A stretch of DNA of 64,000 bases from CALZBJ01 sp945619025 (lineage in GTDB: Bacteria; Pseudomonadota; Gammaproteobacteria; Cardiobacteriales; Wohlfahrtiimonadaceae): the NCBI GenBank assembly GCA_945619025.1, contig CALZBJ010000008.1:1-64000 (forward strand), in the 5' to 3' direction. Positions 8,722-17,837 of this stretch are shown piece by piece; within the stretch, counting starts at the first letter, position 1; each line of letters begins with the position of its first letter. The notes under the pieces are model-generated. The model ran no database searches and was not told the origin of the DNA. It was given only the letters and a program-made list of their open reading frames with translations. A program made the position numbers and the translations under genes.

Positions 8722-9180
8722 TTAAAGGGCTTTTACCGCTTCCAATACCTCATTGGCGTGGCCCGGGACTTTCACCTTGCGCCACTCGTTTACAATCTCT
8801 CCGTCCGCCGTCAAAATAAAGGTGCTACGCTCAATTCCAAAGCCAATTTTACCGAACATATTTTTCTCTTTGATGACATCAAGCGCTCGGCATAAGGTCT
8901 CATCGGGATCGGAAATGAGAGGGAAATGAAGGGAGAACTTCTCCGCAAATTTTTGATGCGATTTAACACTATCGCGCGAAACGCCAATCACCTCAACTCC
9001 GTGCATTGAAAACTCATTTAACAGCCCATTAAAATCCTGCACCTCGTTACTGCAACCAGGCGTATTATCTTTTGGGTAGAAAAAGAGCACAATGTGCTTT
9101 GCGTCGAGCGCGGAGAGGGTAAGAGAGTCGGTTTGTGTGGAGAACGATTGGCTCCAAACAGCAGAATCAATTTTGCTCAT
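8722..9180 (-). CDS. bcp: Peroxiredoxin of the Bcp/PrxQ family
   Basis: A thiol peroxidase that reduces hydroperoxides. The 152-residue thioredoxin-fold protein has the FFYPKDNTPGC peroxidatic motif (Cys ~43), GVSRDSVKSHQKF, FPLISDPDE and the conserved late Arg in GIERSTFIL. Many PrxQ proteins carry a resolving Cys five residues after the peroxidatic one (TPGCTTEAC). Here that position is Val (TPGCSNEVQ), so a 1-Cys mechanism, or use of the later Cys in ETLCRALD, is implied. The gene is divergent from dprA, with 118 bases between the starts. Confidence 0.93.
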   Translation of the reverse strand: MSKIDSAVWSQSFSTQTDSLTLSALDAKHIVLFFYPKDNTPGCSNEVQDFNGLLNEFSMHGVEVIGVSRDSVKSHQKFAEKFSLHFPLISDPDETLCRALDVIKEKNMFGKIGFGIERSTFILTADGEIVNEWRKVKVPGHANEVLEAVKAL

Positions 9181-9298
9181 AATAGTTAACTCTTTGATTT
9201 TATTTAAATTTATATCTATCCTAATAATCTATTTGATTGATTGGATCGATAATGTACGAAATTCTTCTCTTACCTATAGTTATAGCAGGTATTCTCTT

Positions 9299-10486
9299 AT
9301 GATTAAAGATTGGCTCACACTCTATTTTACCCCGCAGATCGGGATTCGCCGATTTCACCATCTTTTACAATCCTTTACGGATATTCATGAAATTTTAAGT
9401 GCCGATAATCAAGCATGGCAAGCGATCGGAATTCCGCAAAGTGCGCAATCTCGCCGTGATGATCCTAAAATTGCGCGCGAAGTGGAGATAAGTCTTGCAT
9501 GGCTAAACGCGTCACCCCTTCATCATATTATTACGCTCGATCATGCGCTCTATCCGCCGCTGTTAAAGACGCTTCCCGATGCCCCGCCGCTGCTCTTTAT
9601 TAAAGGAAATCCCACCATTTTAAGTGAACCGCAACTCTCAATTGTGGGAACGCGCCATCCGACGGAAGAGGGGAAACGCCATAGTCACGCCTTTGCGAGA
9701 GAACTCTCCATGCGCGGATTTGTCATCACAAGTGGTCTTGCCATGGGCGTTGATGGTGAGGCACATCGCGCAGTGGTTGAAGCGAATAATCGAACGATCG
9801 GGGTATTAGGCACAGGGCTTGAATCGATCTATCCTAAACGTCATCAATCGCTCAGTGAATCAATGATTGATCGAGGCGGCGCCCTTGTGAGTGAATTTCC
9901 CCTTGGAACACCGCCAAAAGCCACCAATTTCCCCCGTCGAAATCGGATTATTGCAGGATTAAGCCTGGGAACGCTCGTGGTTGAAGCAGCAAAGCGCTCA
10001 GGATCGCTGATTACTGCACGGCTTGCCCTTGAGTATAATCGTGAAGTATTTGCCATTCCCGGATCGATTCATAATCCGCATGCCAAAGGCACCCATCAAC
10101 TCATTCGGGACGGCGCAACGCTAACAGAATCGGTCGCAGATATTTTGCGGGAACTGAGCGGGTGGTATGATCCCACGCTTGAGTCGAAATCTAAATCCAG
10201 ATCTGTTGAATCCATACCTAACATTGAGCCTAATTCGCGACAAAAACCGGCACCATCATTGATTAATAGTTCGATTAGTGCACCTCCAAATGCACCCCTA
10301 AATGCCCCGAGTGATCCCACTGAACGAAAACTCTTTGAGACACTGCAAACTCCGCTTACTATCGATGAACTTGTCGAGCGTTTAGAACTTGATACCTCTA
10401 CTTTAATGACCACCCTCCTGACATTAGAGCTTGAAGGGTTTGTGACCAATATCGGTTCAGGCCGTTATCAACAAACAATCGGCTAG
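9299..10486 (+). CDS. dprA: DNA-processing protein DprA (Smf)
   Basis: DprA protects incoming single-stranded DNA and loads RecA during natural transformation. The 395-residue protein has an N-terminal helical region, the Rossmann-like DprA domain with SIVGTRHPTEEG, ITSGLAMGVDGEAH, GVLGTGLESIYP, FPRRNRIIAGLS and SGSLITARLA, and a C-terminal winged-helix from ~325 after a Ser/Pro/Asn-rich linker. I start at ATG 9299 because it has AGG 9 bases upstream and the protein then begins as the family does. The frame is open back to 9092, but that part runs antisense through bcp. Its presence suggests, but does not prove, competence. Confidence 0.95.
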   Translation: MIKDWLTLYFTPQIGIRRFHHLLQSFTDIHEILSADNQAWQAIGIPQSAQSRRDDPKIAREVEISLAWLNASPLHHIITLDHALYPPLLKTLPDAPPLLFIKGNPTILSEPQLSIVGTRHPTEEGKRHSHAFARELSMRGFVITSGLAMGVDGEAHRAVVEANNRTIGVLGTGLESIYPKRHQSLSESMIDRGGALVSEFPLGTPPKATNFPRRNRIIAGLSLGTLVVEAAKRSGSLITARLALEYNREVFAIPGSIHNPHAKGTHQLIRDGATLTESVADILRELSGWYDPTLESKSKSRSVESIPNIEPNSRQKPAPSLINSSISAPPNAPLNAPSDPTERKLFETLQTPLTIDELVERLELDTSTLMTTLLTLELEGFVTNIGSGRYQQTIG

Positions 10487-10518
10487 ATGCTAGATGATTA
10501 TTCGTTGAGTTTGCCCAT

Positions 10519-12501
10519 TTAACTCATAAAATTGAGCCTGCTAACCGGTTTTTGATCCGGCTCATTTTTTAGACGCAGCGCCATCGGAAGCGTTAATTTG
10601 GCCGTGAGCGCAATAAGATAGATAAGCGCCCGCGTTTCAGATGTGGCGACTTCGTGCCGATAGATCTCATCAAACCATGTGCTTAACTGGTTGCGATTAG
10701 CGAGATTGAGTGTACTAAAAAAAGAGATCATCTCCGAAAATGCCTTCAATGCCTCCTGATTGGGCGATTCAAGTGGCGTTGCAGGATGGTTTTCAAGCGC
10801 AAGACTTTCTGCAAGTTCCGTTAAAAATCGTGTGCTAAAGGTGTGAGGCTTCCCACTTCCAAGTAACATTTCAAAAAAGAAGACCACCGCTGACTTTTCA
10901 TCAAAGAGCGTCTTTTCATTAAGCTCAAAGGCAAGCCCATCTTCATGGCGATCTACATCGATTCGATGCAGCATTTCATCGAGATAACACCCCATCGCAA
11001 CGGAAAGGCGAGAGTGCCTGCGATTGAGCCGACGTAATACCTTAAGTTTCTCATCAAAAGCCTCGCGATCGGCCTCGTGGAGCTCGCGGATCGGATCGAC
11101 GCTTTTAATTAATAGCACCGCCTTATCAAATTTGGGAAGCGCCACAACTTCATCGAGAGTCTGACTCAATTCATCAAATAATGTCGCCGGAAGCGCACTT
11201 TTTAGATACTCAAGTTGCGCTTTAACAATGAGACGCTGATCACTTAAAAAGAGCTGATAAACCGCAATTACGCCCCCTTGCAAGCGATCATATTCAATGG
11301 GTTTTCCTAAAAGCGCATCAAACCCGCGCGAACGTTTCCGCCCATGCAGTTTCGTATTAGCATACCGCCCATGAGCGCTCACAAGCTCGTCACTCTCTTC
11401 GGAAAAATCATGATAATAGTATCGATTCATCGCAATGAGCTCCGCATCCGTTGGGAGCTCAAACTCGGGATCAATCGCTCGAATCCGCGCAATAATGGGT
11501 GGATGAGTATCAAAGCGCCCGGGCGTTTCCAGATCTTGATAATCAGTTAAATAAAAATGAGAAAATTCGTGATAGACCGATTCCGAGCGCATCGCAAGAC
11601 TTTCATCATCCACCTCTAAAAAAGCAATCTTTTTTAATACATCCACAATGGCATCGCTTCGCGTCAATCGCACCGATTCTGCATCGGCTAAAAACTCTCT
11701 CTTACGCGAAATCGCCGATTTTAACAGACGCGCAATAATCGCTCCCATCGAACCAATCCAGAGCACAATCATCGAGATAAAAAAGAGCGGGAAATACCAA
11801 ATACTGAACGAGCCTGCACTCTTCCCTTTTTGAAATTCCGGCGCATAGCCAAGGCAAAGACGATCGAGATAAAAGGGGTAAATATCGGTAATGGAATGAA
11901 AGAGATCGCGCCCGTAAAGATATACACATTGCAGCCCATAGAGCCAAATCACAAGTTTAAAATTGAGCAGGCAATCTTTATGGAGAATATGGCTCATTTC
12001 GTGCCCAACCAGCGCCCGCAGTTCCTCGCGAGATAGCCTCGTGATTGCCCCTTCGGTTACCGCGATCCCCACATCTTCCTCACTTGAGGCCACCGCAAGC
12101 GCGTTAATATCCATCGAATTAATAAGATAGGTTTTCGGCGTTTTAAGATTGGCAGCGAGCGCCATCTCTTCGGTCACCTGATGAAACCGGCGCAACAATT
12201 CATTGTGTTGAAGCCCGTGTACGCGCACTGCGCCCAGCATCTCCATCACTGACGGAACGCCCACTTTAAGCGCATGATATTTTGAATAGACCATGCCAAA
12301 AATAAAGAGCATCGAAGCGGTAAAAATCAATAAAAAGTAGCCGACATAATGAGGATCGGCTTGTTTCGGAGAAAAGAAAAAGATCCCCGCCGTCACCGTG
12401 ACCGATAATAATAGCGAGATAAAGGCATACGAGAGCACAAAGAGCGCAATCAGGCGAAATGACGTCGCTTTTAGCTGAAATATCCGTTCAAATTGCCCCA
12501 T
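10519..12501 (-). CDS. Large M48-family membrane metalloprotease (HtpX-like) with extra C-terminal domain
   Basis: Two N-terminal membrane helices (~15-40 and ~53-72) precede a M48 peptidase domain. The zinc site HEMSH is at residues 157-161 and the third ligand Glu is in REFLADAESV. Two more hydrophobic segments occur at ~225-260. HtpX is about 290 residues. This protein has 660, and the ~300-residue C-terminal part has no motif I recognise, beyond a hydrophobic stretch near the end (LIYLIALTAKLTLPMAL). The domain order resembles the large YcaL/BepA-unrelated M48 proteins annotated as membrane proteases. I infer membrane-protein quality control, with the substrate unknown. The neighbours give no strong clue. 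Confidence 0.85.
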   Translation of the reverse strand: MGQFERIFQLKATSFRLIALFVLSYAFISLLLSVTVTAGIFFFSPKQADPHYVGYFLLIFTASMLFIFGMVYSKYHALKVGVPSVMEMLGAVRVHGLQHNELLRRFHQVTEEMALAANLKTPKTYLINSMDINALAVASSEEDVGIAVTEGAITRLSREELRALVGHEMSHILHKDCLLNFKLVIWLYGLQCVYLYGRDLFHSITDIYPFYLDRLCLGYAPEFQKGKSAGSFSIWYFPLFFISMIVLWIGSMGAIIARLLKSAISRKREFLADAESVRLTRSDAIVDVLKKIAFLEVDDESLAMRSESVYHEFSHFYLTDYQDLETPGRFDTHPPIIARIRAIDPEFELPTDAELIAMNRYYYHDFSEESDELVSAHGRYANTKLHGRKRSRGFDALLGKPIEYDRLQGGVIAVYQLFLSDQRLIVKAQLEYLKSALPATLFDELSQTLDEVVALPKFDKAVLLIKSVDPIRELHEADREAFDEKLKVLRRLNRRHSRLSVAMGCYLDEMLHRIDVDRHEDGLAFELNEKTLFDEKSAVVFFFEMLLGSGKPHTFSTRFLTELAESLALENHPATPLESPNQEALKAFSEMISFFSTLNLANRNQLSTWFDEIYRHEVATSETRALIYLIALTAKLTLPMALRLKNEPDQKPVSRLNFMS

Positions 12502-12579
12502 AGCACCCTCTTTCTCATTTTTATACAGTGGTTGATAACCCGTTATTAATGAGGTTATTATCGCATAATTTATATAATC

Positions 12580-13326
12580 TTATATGGTAAGCTCGCGTTT
12601 TCGCGTTAAAAAACGTTCTACCTCTTCAGCAAAGATCGTGGCGCGCCAAGTATTTGTCGCCGTAACATGGCTTGCATGAGGAAGCACCCACAGCGATGAG
12701 GTGGGAATCGCTTGATACATCGCAATAATATCCTCCATCGGCACCAAAGGATCGCGATCGCCCGAGACAATCATCACCGGACACTCGATCGTTTCAAGCG
12801 CTGAGAGACGATAATCATGATCGGTAGTATCGGGATTTAACGCATCACTCACCCGCGTAATCACCGTTTTCCACGCCTCATCCCCACCTTGCCCGCGATG
12901 AAGACGCGACAGATAGCGATCCACGCCCAAACTAATCCAATAATCGGGGTCGCTCATCGAGGTGGTACTGCGAAACGTTGCCATATTTTTACGATAATTA
13001 CAGCGATAGAGCACAAGCTTTTTAACGCGCTCCGGCCGATTCATCGTCACCCAAAGCGCCGTCGCACCGCCCATGCTCGATCCGCAAAAATGCGCACTCG
13101 TCACACCCTCTTTTTCCATCACCTCTAATACGGCGTGCCCGCATTCAGAAATGGAGAGTTTTTCGCCTTTTAATGCACTGCAGCCGTGGCCAGGCTGATC
13201 GATTGCAATCACTTTAAAGCGCTTTTCCCACGCCTTAATCTGCGGCAACCACTCTTCGTGACTCATGCCCCCTGAATGCAAAACGATAAGCGGCTCACCC
13301 TCGCCAAATACTTCATAATAGATCAT
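12580..13326 (-). CDS. Alpha/beta hydrolase
   Basis: The 248-residue fold is clear. It has LIVLHSGGMSHEEW (oxyanion-hole HSGG), AIDQPGHGCS, the nucleophile elbow GSSMGG, the acid in VSGDRDPLVP and the His in LPHASHVTATN. The catalytic triad is therefore complete. It has no signal peptide and is probably cytoplasmic. The substrate cannot be told from sequence. Its ATG overlaps the stop codon of the upstream gene (13323-14084) by four bases, a translational coupling that argues for a shared job with that unknown protein. Confidence 0.9.
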   Translation of the reverse strand: MIYYEVFGEGEPLIVLHSGGMSHEEWLPQIKAWEKRFKVIAIDQPGHGCSALKGEKLSISECGHAVLEVMEKEGVTSAHFCGSSMGGATALWVTMNRPERVKKLVLYRCNYRKNMATFRSTTSMSDPDYWISLGVDRYLSRLHRGQGGDEAWKTVITRVSDALNPDTTDHDYRLSALETIECPVMIVSGDRDPLVPMEDIIAMYQAIPTSSLWVLPHASHVTATNTWRATIFAEEVERFLTRKRELTI

Positions 13327-14084
13327 TCCTTACTCTCCTCTTCGGTAAACAGTGCTGTTAATTGTTTTTGTAAATCCAAACGCGTTAAACCCGCATGATA
13401 GCGCCCTTTTGGATCCACGACGAGAATTTGCGATCCCCCTCTAAAGAGCGAGGCAAAGGATTTTGAATGCCCAAATCCACCCTCCTCTTGAATGGCCGGC
13501 AGATATTTTGGCTCGATCCAATAGAGCTGATTCCGCAGCGCCTCAAAATGAGCTAAAATCGTCGATGATAATCCCATCGGCATTTTACCGACCACTAACA
13601 TGCGCCCAGTAAAGAGCCGTTTATCATCTTCAAGCAGCTCAAAAATGGTACTGAGATTGGCCATCTGCTCTTTTCGCTCAAGCACAATGAGCTGCCAATT
13701 GCCCAATCCTTGCGTTAGCGTGTATTGCTCGCCCTGATTAATCCATTCAAAATAGGGGAAGGATTCGCCGAGCTCAAGCGGACTATCACCACTAAAGGGA
13801 TAATGCCCATTTTCAAGATAATCAGCAATAAGTGAGAGCCGCGCAAACGCCTCCTCTTTTGAGATGCCCGACAGATCCGCTTTGGTATCAAGATGGCGCC
13901 ATGAAAAGGGATCATTTACTTGAATGGTTAACGGACGGAGCCCCAACAGATGCTCAAATGCCTCAATCTCGGTATATACTTTCGATAGTGGCGAAATATA
14001 ATGCCGGCGCACCCGCGTAAGAAGCGCATTTACCCGCTCTTTGGTGATCGGTTTTTTCTCAAGTTTTGTCAATTCATCCAACAC
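13323..14084 (-). CDS. Hypothetical protein coupled to an alpha/beta hydrolase
   Basis: The family is not recognised. The 253-residue soluble protein starts with a charged helix (MLDELTKLEKKPITKERVNALLTR) and has no signal peptide or membrane helix. From ~165 there is an alternating pattern with LFTGRMLVVGKMPMGLS, a GGSQILVVDPKGRYHAGL stretch and a final amphipathic helix. The ILVVDPKGR segment resembles the last strands of thioredoxin-like redoxins, but no active-site cysteine exists, so I do not assign that fold. It overlaps the downstream hydrolase gene by four bases. Confidence 0.75.
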   Translation of the reverse strand: MLDELTKLEKKPITKERVNALLTRVRRHYISPLSKVYTEIEAFEHLLGLRPLTIQVNDPFSWRHLDTKADLSGISKEEAFARLSLIADYLENGHYPFSGDSPLELGESFPYFEWINQGEQYTLTQGLGNWQLIVLERKEQMANLSTIFELLEDDKRLFTGRMLVVGKMPMGLSSTILAHFEALRNQLYWIEPKYLPAIQEEGGFGHSKSFASLFRGGSQILVVDPKGRYHAGLTRLDLQKQLTALFTEEESKE

Positions 14085-14257
14085 AGCGCGCTCCTAAATC
14101 CTGCCCAAATCCTATTTTTCTCGCCTATTATATAAATTTCCTGCAAAAGTTCCTATTTTCAGACGTTATTTCCTCAAATGATCGGATCACCTAGACTGCT
14201 TAAAAATTAATCACTTCTAGTAAAACCGTTGCAAAATATGCCGATCGCCATGAGACC

Positions 14258-14266
14258 TGCTATAAT
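14258..14266 (+). promoter_or_regulatory. Extended -10 promoter candidate for lptD
   Basis: TGC TATAAT is an ideal extended -10 element about 73 bases before the lptD start. The -35 position has no good match, which is usual for extended -10 promoters. Confidence 0.45.
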
Positions 14267-14338
14267 CGCACTGATATTATTGAAGCTAAATTATAATCAC
14301 GTTAACGCCCACGGGCCCCTGTATAGATAGATCAATTC

Positions 14339-16615
14339 GTGCGTAGAAAACCCCTAGTCCTCCATACATTAATTGCACTCTCTATTGCGTCTGCGATGAG
14401 TCTTTCGCCGCTTTATGCTGCGCCAAAAAGTTGTAAAATCTCCCCCCTTGCAGATTATCTTCTCGATTCGCCCAATAATCTGCCAAAAGATGAGATGATT
14501 TTACTCTCCGATGATGGGGCGATTACCCCAACGGAAGGGGCGCTTTTTGGGAATGTCATCGTTCAGGAAAAGGAGGGGAATTTCTACTCCGACTCGCTCT
14601 TTTTAGATCGGGTTAATAATGTGATCTTTTCAAAAGATGACCCGATCTATTATGGCTCCGATGCCGTTGCGGTTCGCGGAGAAAACTTCAAACATTATCT
14701 TAATGATGAAATCACCGATCTCATCGGCGGCGAGTACTATTTAAGCGGTGATCGCCCGGCTCAAGGACGTGCTAAAACCATGCATCATGAGGCGCGCGAG
14801 GAACGCTCAGATCTTGAGGAAGCCACCTATTCAGCCTGTGAAGTGGATAACGAAACGTGGACCATTAAGAGTAAAAATCTCCGCATCAATCATGCCACAG
14901 GACGCGCCGTTGCCAAACACGCGTTTTTTGCGGTGCGTGGGCAATCGGTACTCTATTTCCCCTATCTCTCGTTCCCCATTGATGGGCAGCGTCATAGCGG
15001 ATTTTTATCGCCGAAAGTGCAATTTGATCGTAATAATGGGTTTACCTTTCGTCTCCCCTACTATTTCAATCTAGCGCCGAATATGGATGCAACGCTTGGC
15101 GTTGGGGTGATGAGTAAACGCGGCTTTATTTTTGATGGAGAACTGCGTTATCTAAATGAGTGGCAAAATTCGATTTTAAACCTTGAATACATTCCTGAAG
15201 ATCGTCAGAAAAATGATGAAAAACGCTGGTCACTCTTCTTTAATCAAAATCTAACCTTTACCGATCGATTAAGCGGTGCGATTCTCTATCAAAAGGTCTC
15301 TGATGATGATTATCTTAAAGATCTCGATGACACCATTGGCCTCTTATCGAAAACAAACTTAGAGCGTTACGCCTCTCTGACTTATAACGATGAGTATGTG
15401 AGCGCCTCGATTCGTTTCCAAGATTTCCAAATTATCGATAAAGAGGCGATTCGCCTGAAACCCTATTCACGCCTGCCGCAAATTTCGGTGGCGAGCCATC
15501 AAACCTATGGCCTACTTGAATATGGGGTGAGTGCTGAATTTACTCGCTTTATCACCGAGCTTGGCAAGAATGATACCCGCGCAAAAGGGGGAGATCGATT
15601 TGATATTAAACCTTATGCACGTCTTAATTTAGAGAATTCATGGGGCTTTTTTAGACCTGAAATTGCCTTCCGCTATACTGATTATTCGATCGACCATCGA
15701 AAAAATCCGCGCAATGATCCTGAAAGTTTCCATCGTTCGATGCCCATTTTTAGTGTCGATACCGGACTCTTTTTTGAACGTGATTTAGAGCTTAAATCAC
15801 TCTTTGGAGGCGGCGAATATGTGCAAACGTTAGAGCCTCGCCTCTTTTATCTCTATGTTCCCTACCGCACGCAATCACATATCCCGATGTTTGATACATC
15901 GCTCTATAGCCCGAGCTATTCAGCACTCTTCAACTCGACCAACTTTACCGGCGCTGACCGTCAAAATGATGCAAATCAAGTCACGACCGCGCTGACAACT
16001 CGCTTTATTAATGCCAATAGTGGCGTAGAAAAACTTCGACTATCTGCCGGGCAAATTCAATATTTTGAGAAAAATCGTATCCGCTTAGGCGATGATTTAA
16101 GTGAAGAAGAGGCCAATAAGAACCGCTCAGAATGGTTCATGGAGGGAGAATTTGAAGTGATTCCAAAACTCTATACCAATCTCACTTGGCAATGGTCTCC
16201 GAAAAAGAGTAAAACCACAAAAACCACCTTTGATCTACGCTATCAACCTGAGCAAGATAGAATCCTTAATCTCGGTTACCGCTATACCCGAAATGATGGC
16301 AATCCCGATAACACCATCAATCAAATTGATCTCTCTGGATTTTGGGAGCTCGATGAAAAATGGAGTCTCATTGGCCGATATAATCATTCACTCAATAATA
16401 ATCAAATGATCGATACCATGGCCGGTTTCCAATACGATACCTGTTGCGTGCGCGTCCAAGCGATTACTCGTTATTATCGAGATACGCCTCAAGCGAAAGA
16501 GACCCAGTGGCGCTTTTATTTGATGTTTGACCTTAAAAACATGGGCAGTTTCGGCCAAAGTACTGATACTCTCCTGCAAGATCATATTACCGGATATCGT
16601 TACCGCGGATTCTAA
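14339..16615 (+). CDS. lptD: LPS-assembly outer membrane protein LptD
   Basis: LptD with LptE inserts LPS into the outer leaflet of the outer membrane. The start is GTG, followed by a signal peptide ending LYA. An OstA/LptA-like N-domain (~45-165) and a beta-barrel of ~580 residues follow. The disulphide cysteines expected for LptD are present: Cys in APKSCK at the mature N-terminus, Cys in YSACEVD, and the vicinal pair in DTCCVRV near the C-terminus. The family segment SFPIDGQRHSGFLSP is also seen. The 758 residues fit. In many relatives surA and pdxA follow, but here a terminator and the gltIJKL operon follow. Confidence 0.95.
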   Translation: MRRKPLVLHTLIALSIASAMSLSPLYAAPKSCKISPLADYLLDSPNNLPKDEMILLSDDGAITPTEGALFGNVIVQEKEGNFYSDSLFLDRVNNVIFSKDDPIYYGSDAVAVRGENFKHYLNDEITDLIGGEYYLSGDRPAQGRAKTMHHEAREERSDLEEATYSACEVDNETWTIKSKNLRINHATGRAVAKHAFFAVRGQSVLYFPYLSFPIDGQRHSGFLSPKVQFDRNNGFTFRLPYYFNLAPNMDATLGVGVMSKRGFIFDGELRYLNEWQNSILNLEYIPEDRQKNDEKRWSLFFNQNLTFTDRLSGAILYQKVSDDDYLKDLDDTIGLLSKTNLERYASLTYNDEYVSASIRFQDFQIIDKEAIRLKPYSRLPQISVASHQTYGLLEYGVSAEFTRFITELGKNDTRAKGGDRFDIKPYARLNLENSWGFFRPEIAFRYTDYSIDHRKNPRNDPESFHRSMPIFSVDTGLFFERDLELKSLFGGGEYVQTLEPRLFYLYVPYRTQSHIPMFDTSLYSPSYSALFNSTNFTGADRQNDANQVTTALTTRFINANSGVEKLRLSAGQIQYFEKNRIRLGDDLSEEEANKNRSEWFMEGEFEVIPKLYTNLTWQWSPKKSKTTKTTFDLRYQPEQDRILNLGYRYTRNDGNPDNTINQIDLSGFWELDEKWSLIGRYNHSLNNNQMIDTMAGFQYDTCCVRVQAITRYYRDTPQAKETQWRFYLMFDLKNMGSFGQSTDTLLQDHITGYRYRGF

Positions 16616-16656
16616 CCCGGCAACCCATCTCACACAATTAGATTCAACATTCAAAT

Positions 16657-16685
16657 GGATAGATCGCATAATCTATCCCTTTTTT
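16657..16685 (+). terminator. Intrinsic terminator after lptD
   Basis: GGATAGAT (16657-16664) and ATCTATCC (16671-16678) form an 8-bp stem with a six-base loop, followed by CTTTTTT. Confidence 0.85.
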
Positions 16686-16838
16686 GCCATTAATCCTACT
16701 ATTTTTAGCAAAAGTACTTGAATTATTCCTTAGAGTGATCTATATCTAAATAAGACGCTTGTGACAATTAAATCAATAATTAATGCGTCATTATTTGAAT
16801 AATAATAAACAAAAAAAACGATTATATCTGGAGGAAGC

Positions 16839-17732
16839 ATGAAAAAGTCACTGTTAGCCCTAACTGTGTGTGGATTAATGAGTATGCCTGGTTTAACCAT
16901 GGCAGAAGAATTAACTGGAACCCTTAAAAAGATTGATGAAACCGGTACGATTACCCTCGGTCACCGTGAATCATCGATTCCCTACTCTTACTATGACAAT
17001 CAGCAAAATGTCATTGGTTATTCCCATGATGTGAGTTTAAAAATTGTAGAAGGCGTTGAGAAAAAATTGGGTAAAAAAGTCAATGTAAAACTCACGCCCA
17101 TCACCTCACAAAACCGTATTCCGTTAATGAAAAACGGCACGATTGACCTTGAGTGTGGCTCAACCACGCACAATACCTCACGCGCCGAAGAAGCCGATTT
17201 CAGTAACACAATTTTCATCATCAATATTCGCATGATTACCGATAAAGCCTCGGGCATTCAAAGCTTCGATGATCTCGCTAAAAAGGTCGTAATCACTACC
17301 GCCGGCACCACCTCAGAGCGTATTTTACGCAATATGGAAGCTGAGAAAAAAATGGGTATGCGTATCCAAGCAGCGAAAGACCATGGTGATGCGTTTATGA
17401 TGCTCGCCGATAAACGTGGCGTGGCGTTTGTGATGGACGACTCCCTTCTCTATGGAGAGCGTGCAAAATCGCCTCAACCGGATCGCTGGGTTGTGGTTGG
17501 TGAATCTCAAGGGAAAGAGGCCTATGCCTGTATGATGCGTAAAGGCGATGCTCAGTTTAAAGCAGTCGCGGATGAGGTTATTGCGGAGATGTCAACATCC
17601 GGCGAGATGGAAGCACTCTATAACAAATGGTTTATGAATCCAATTCCACCACGCAATGTCAACTTAGATTTCCCGCTATCGGATAGCATGCGCGAACTCT
17701 TTGAAAACCCAAGCGACGTACCTTTCCAATAA
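16839..17732 (+). CDS. gltI: Glutamate/aspartate ABC transporter, periplasmic binding protein
   Basis: This is a family 3 solute-binding protein that captures amino acids in the periplasm. A signal peptide (MKKSLLALTVCGL to TMA) precedes the mature start at EELTGTL. The binding core includes LGHRESSIPYSYYDN, LTPITSQNRIPLM, DLECGSTTHNTSR and TTAGTTSERILR, which match GltI-type glutamate/aspartate binders. The 297 residues fit. TGGAGG lies 6 bases before the ATG. It is the first gene of gltIJKL and is separated from gltJ by a stem-loop that may let the binding protein be made in excess. Substrate specificity is inferred from family similarity. Confidence 0.92.
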   Translation: MKKSLLALTVCGLMSMPGLTMAEELTGTLKKIDETGTITLGHRESSIPYSYYDNQQNVIGYSHDVSLKIVEGVEKKLGKKVNVKLTPITSQNRIPLMKNGTIDLECGSTTHNTSRAEEADFSNTIFIINIRMITDKASGIQSFDDLAKKVVITTAGTTSERILRNMEAEKKMGMRIQAAKDHGDAFMMLADKRGVAFVMDDSLLYGERAKSPQPDRWVVVGESQGKEAYACMMRKGDAQFKAVADEVIAEMSTSGEMEALYNKWFMNPIPPRNVNLDFPLSDSMRELFENPSDVPFQ

Positions 17733-17765
17733 ACGGATCAATCCGTCAACTCTCTAATCACAACG

Positions 17766-17792
17766 GGTGAGGGCCTATAATTAGCCCTCGCC
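17766..17792 (+). terminator. Intercistronic stem-loop after gltI
   Basis: GGTGAGGGC (17766-17774) pairs with GCCCTCGCC (17784-17792) around a nine-base loop, with one T.G wobble. Only a weak T stretch follows. Such hairpins after binding-protein genes commonly protect the upstream mRNA or terminate partially, and I infer that role here. Confidence 0.6.
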
Positions 17793-17837
17793 TCTTTGTG
17801 GTCATGTCATAAATTTCAGGTTAGAAAGGATCGACCT

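Noticed and set aside
9092..9298. Upstream extension of dprA
   Set aside because: It runs antisense through bcp, has no ribosome binding site, and DprA begins naturally at 9299.
13323..14084. Thioredoxin-like redoxin
   Set aside because: Only the ILVVDPKGR strand resembles it. No Cys active site is present.
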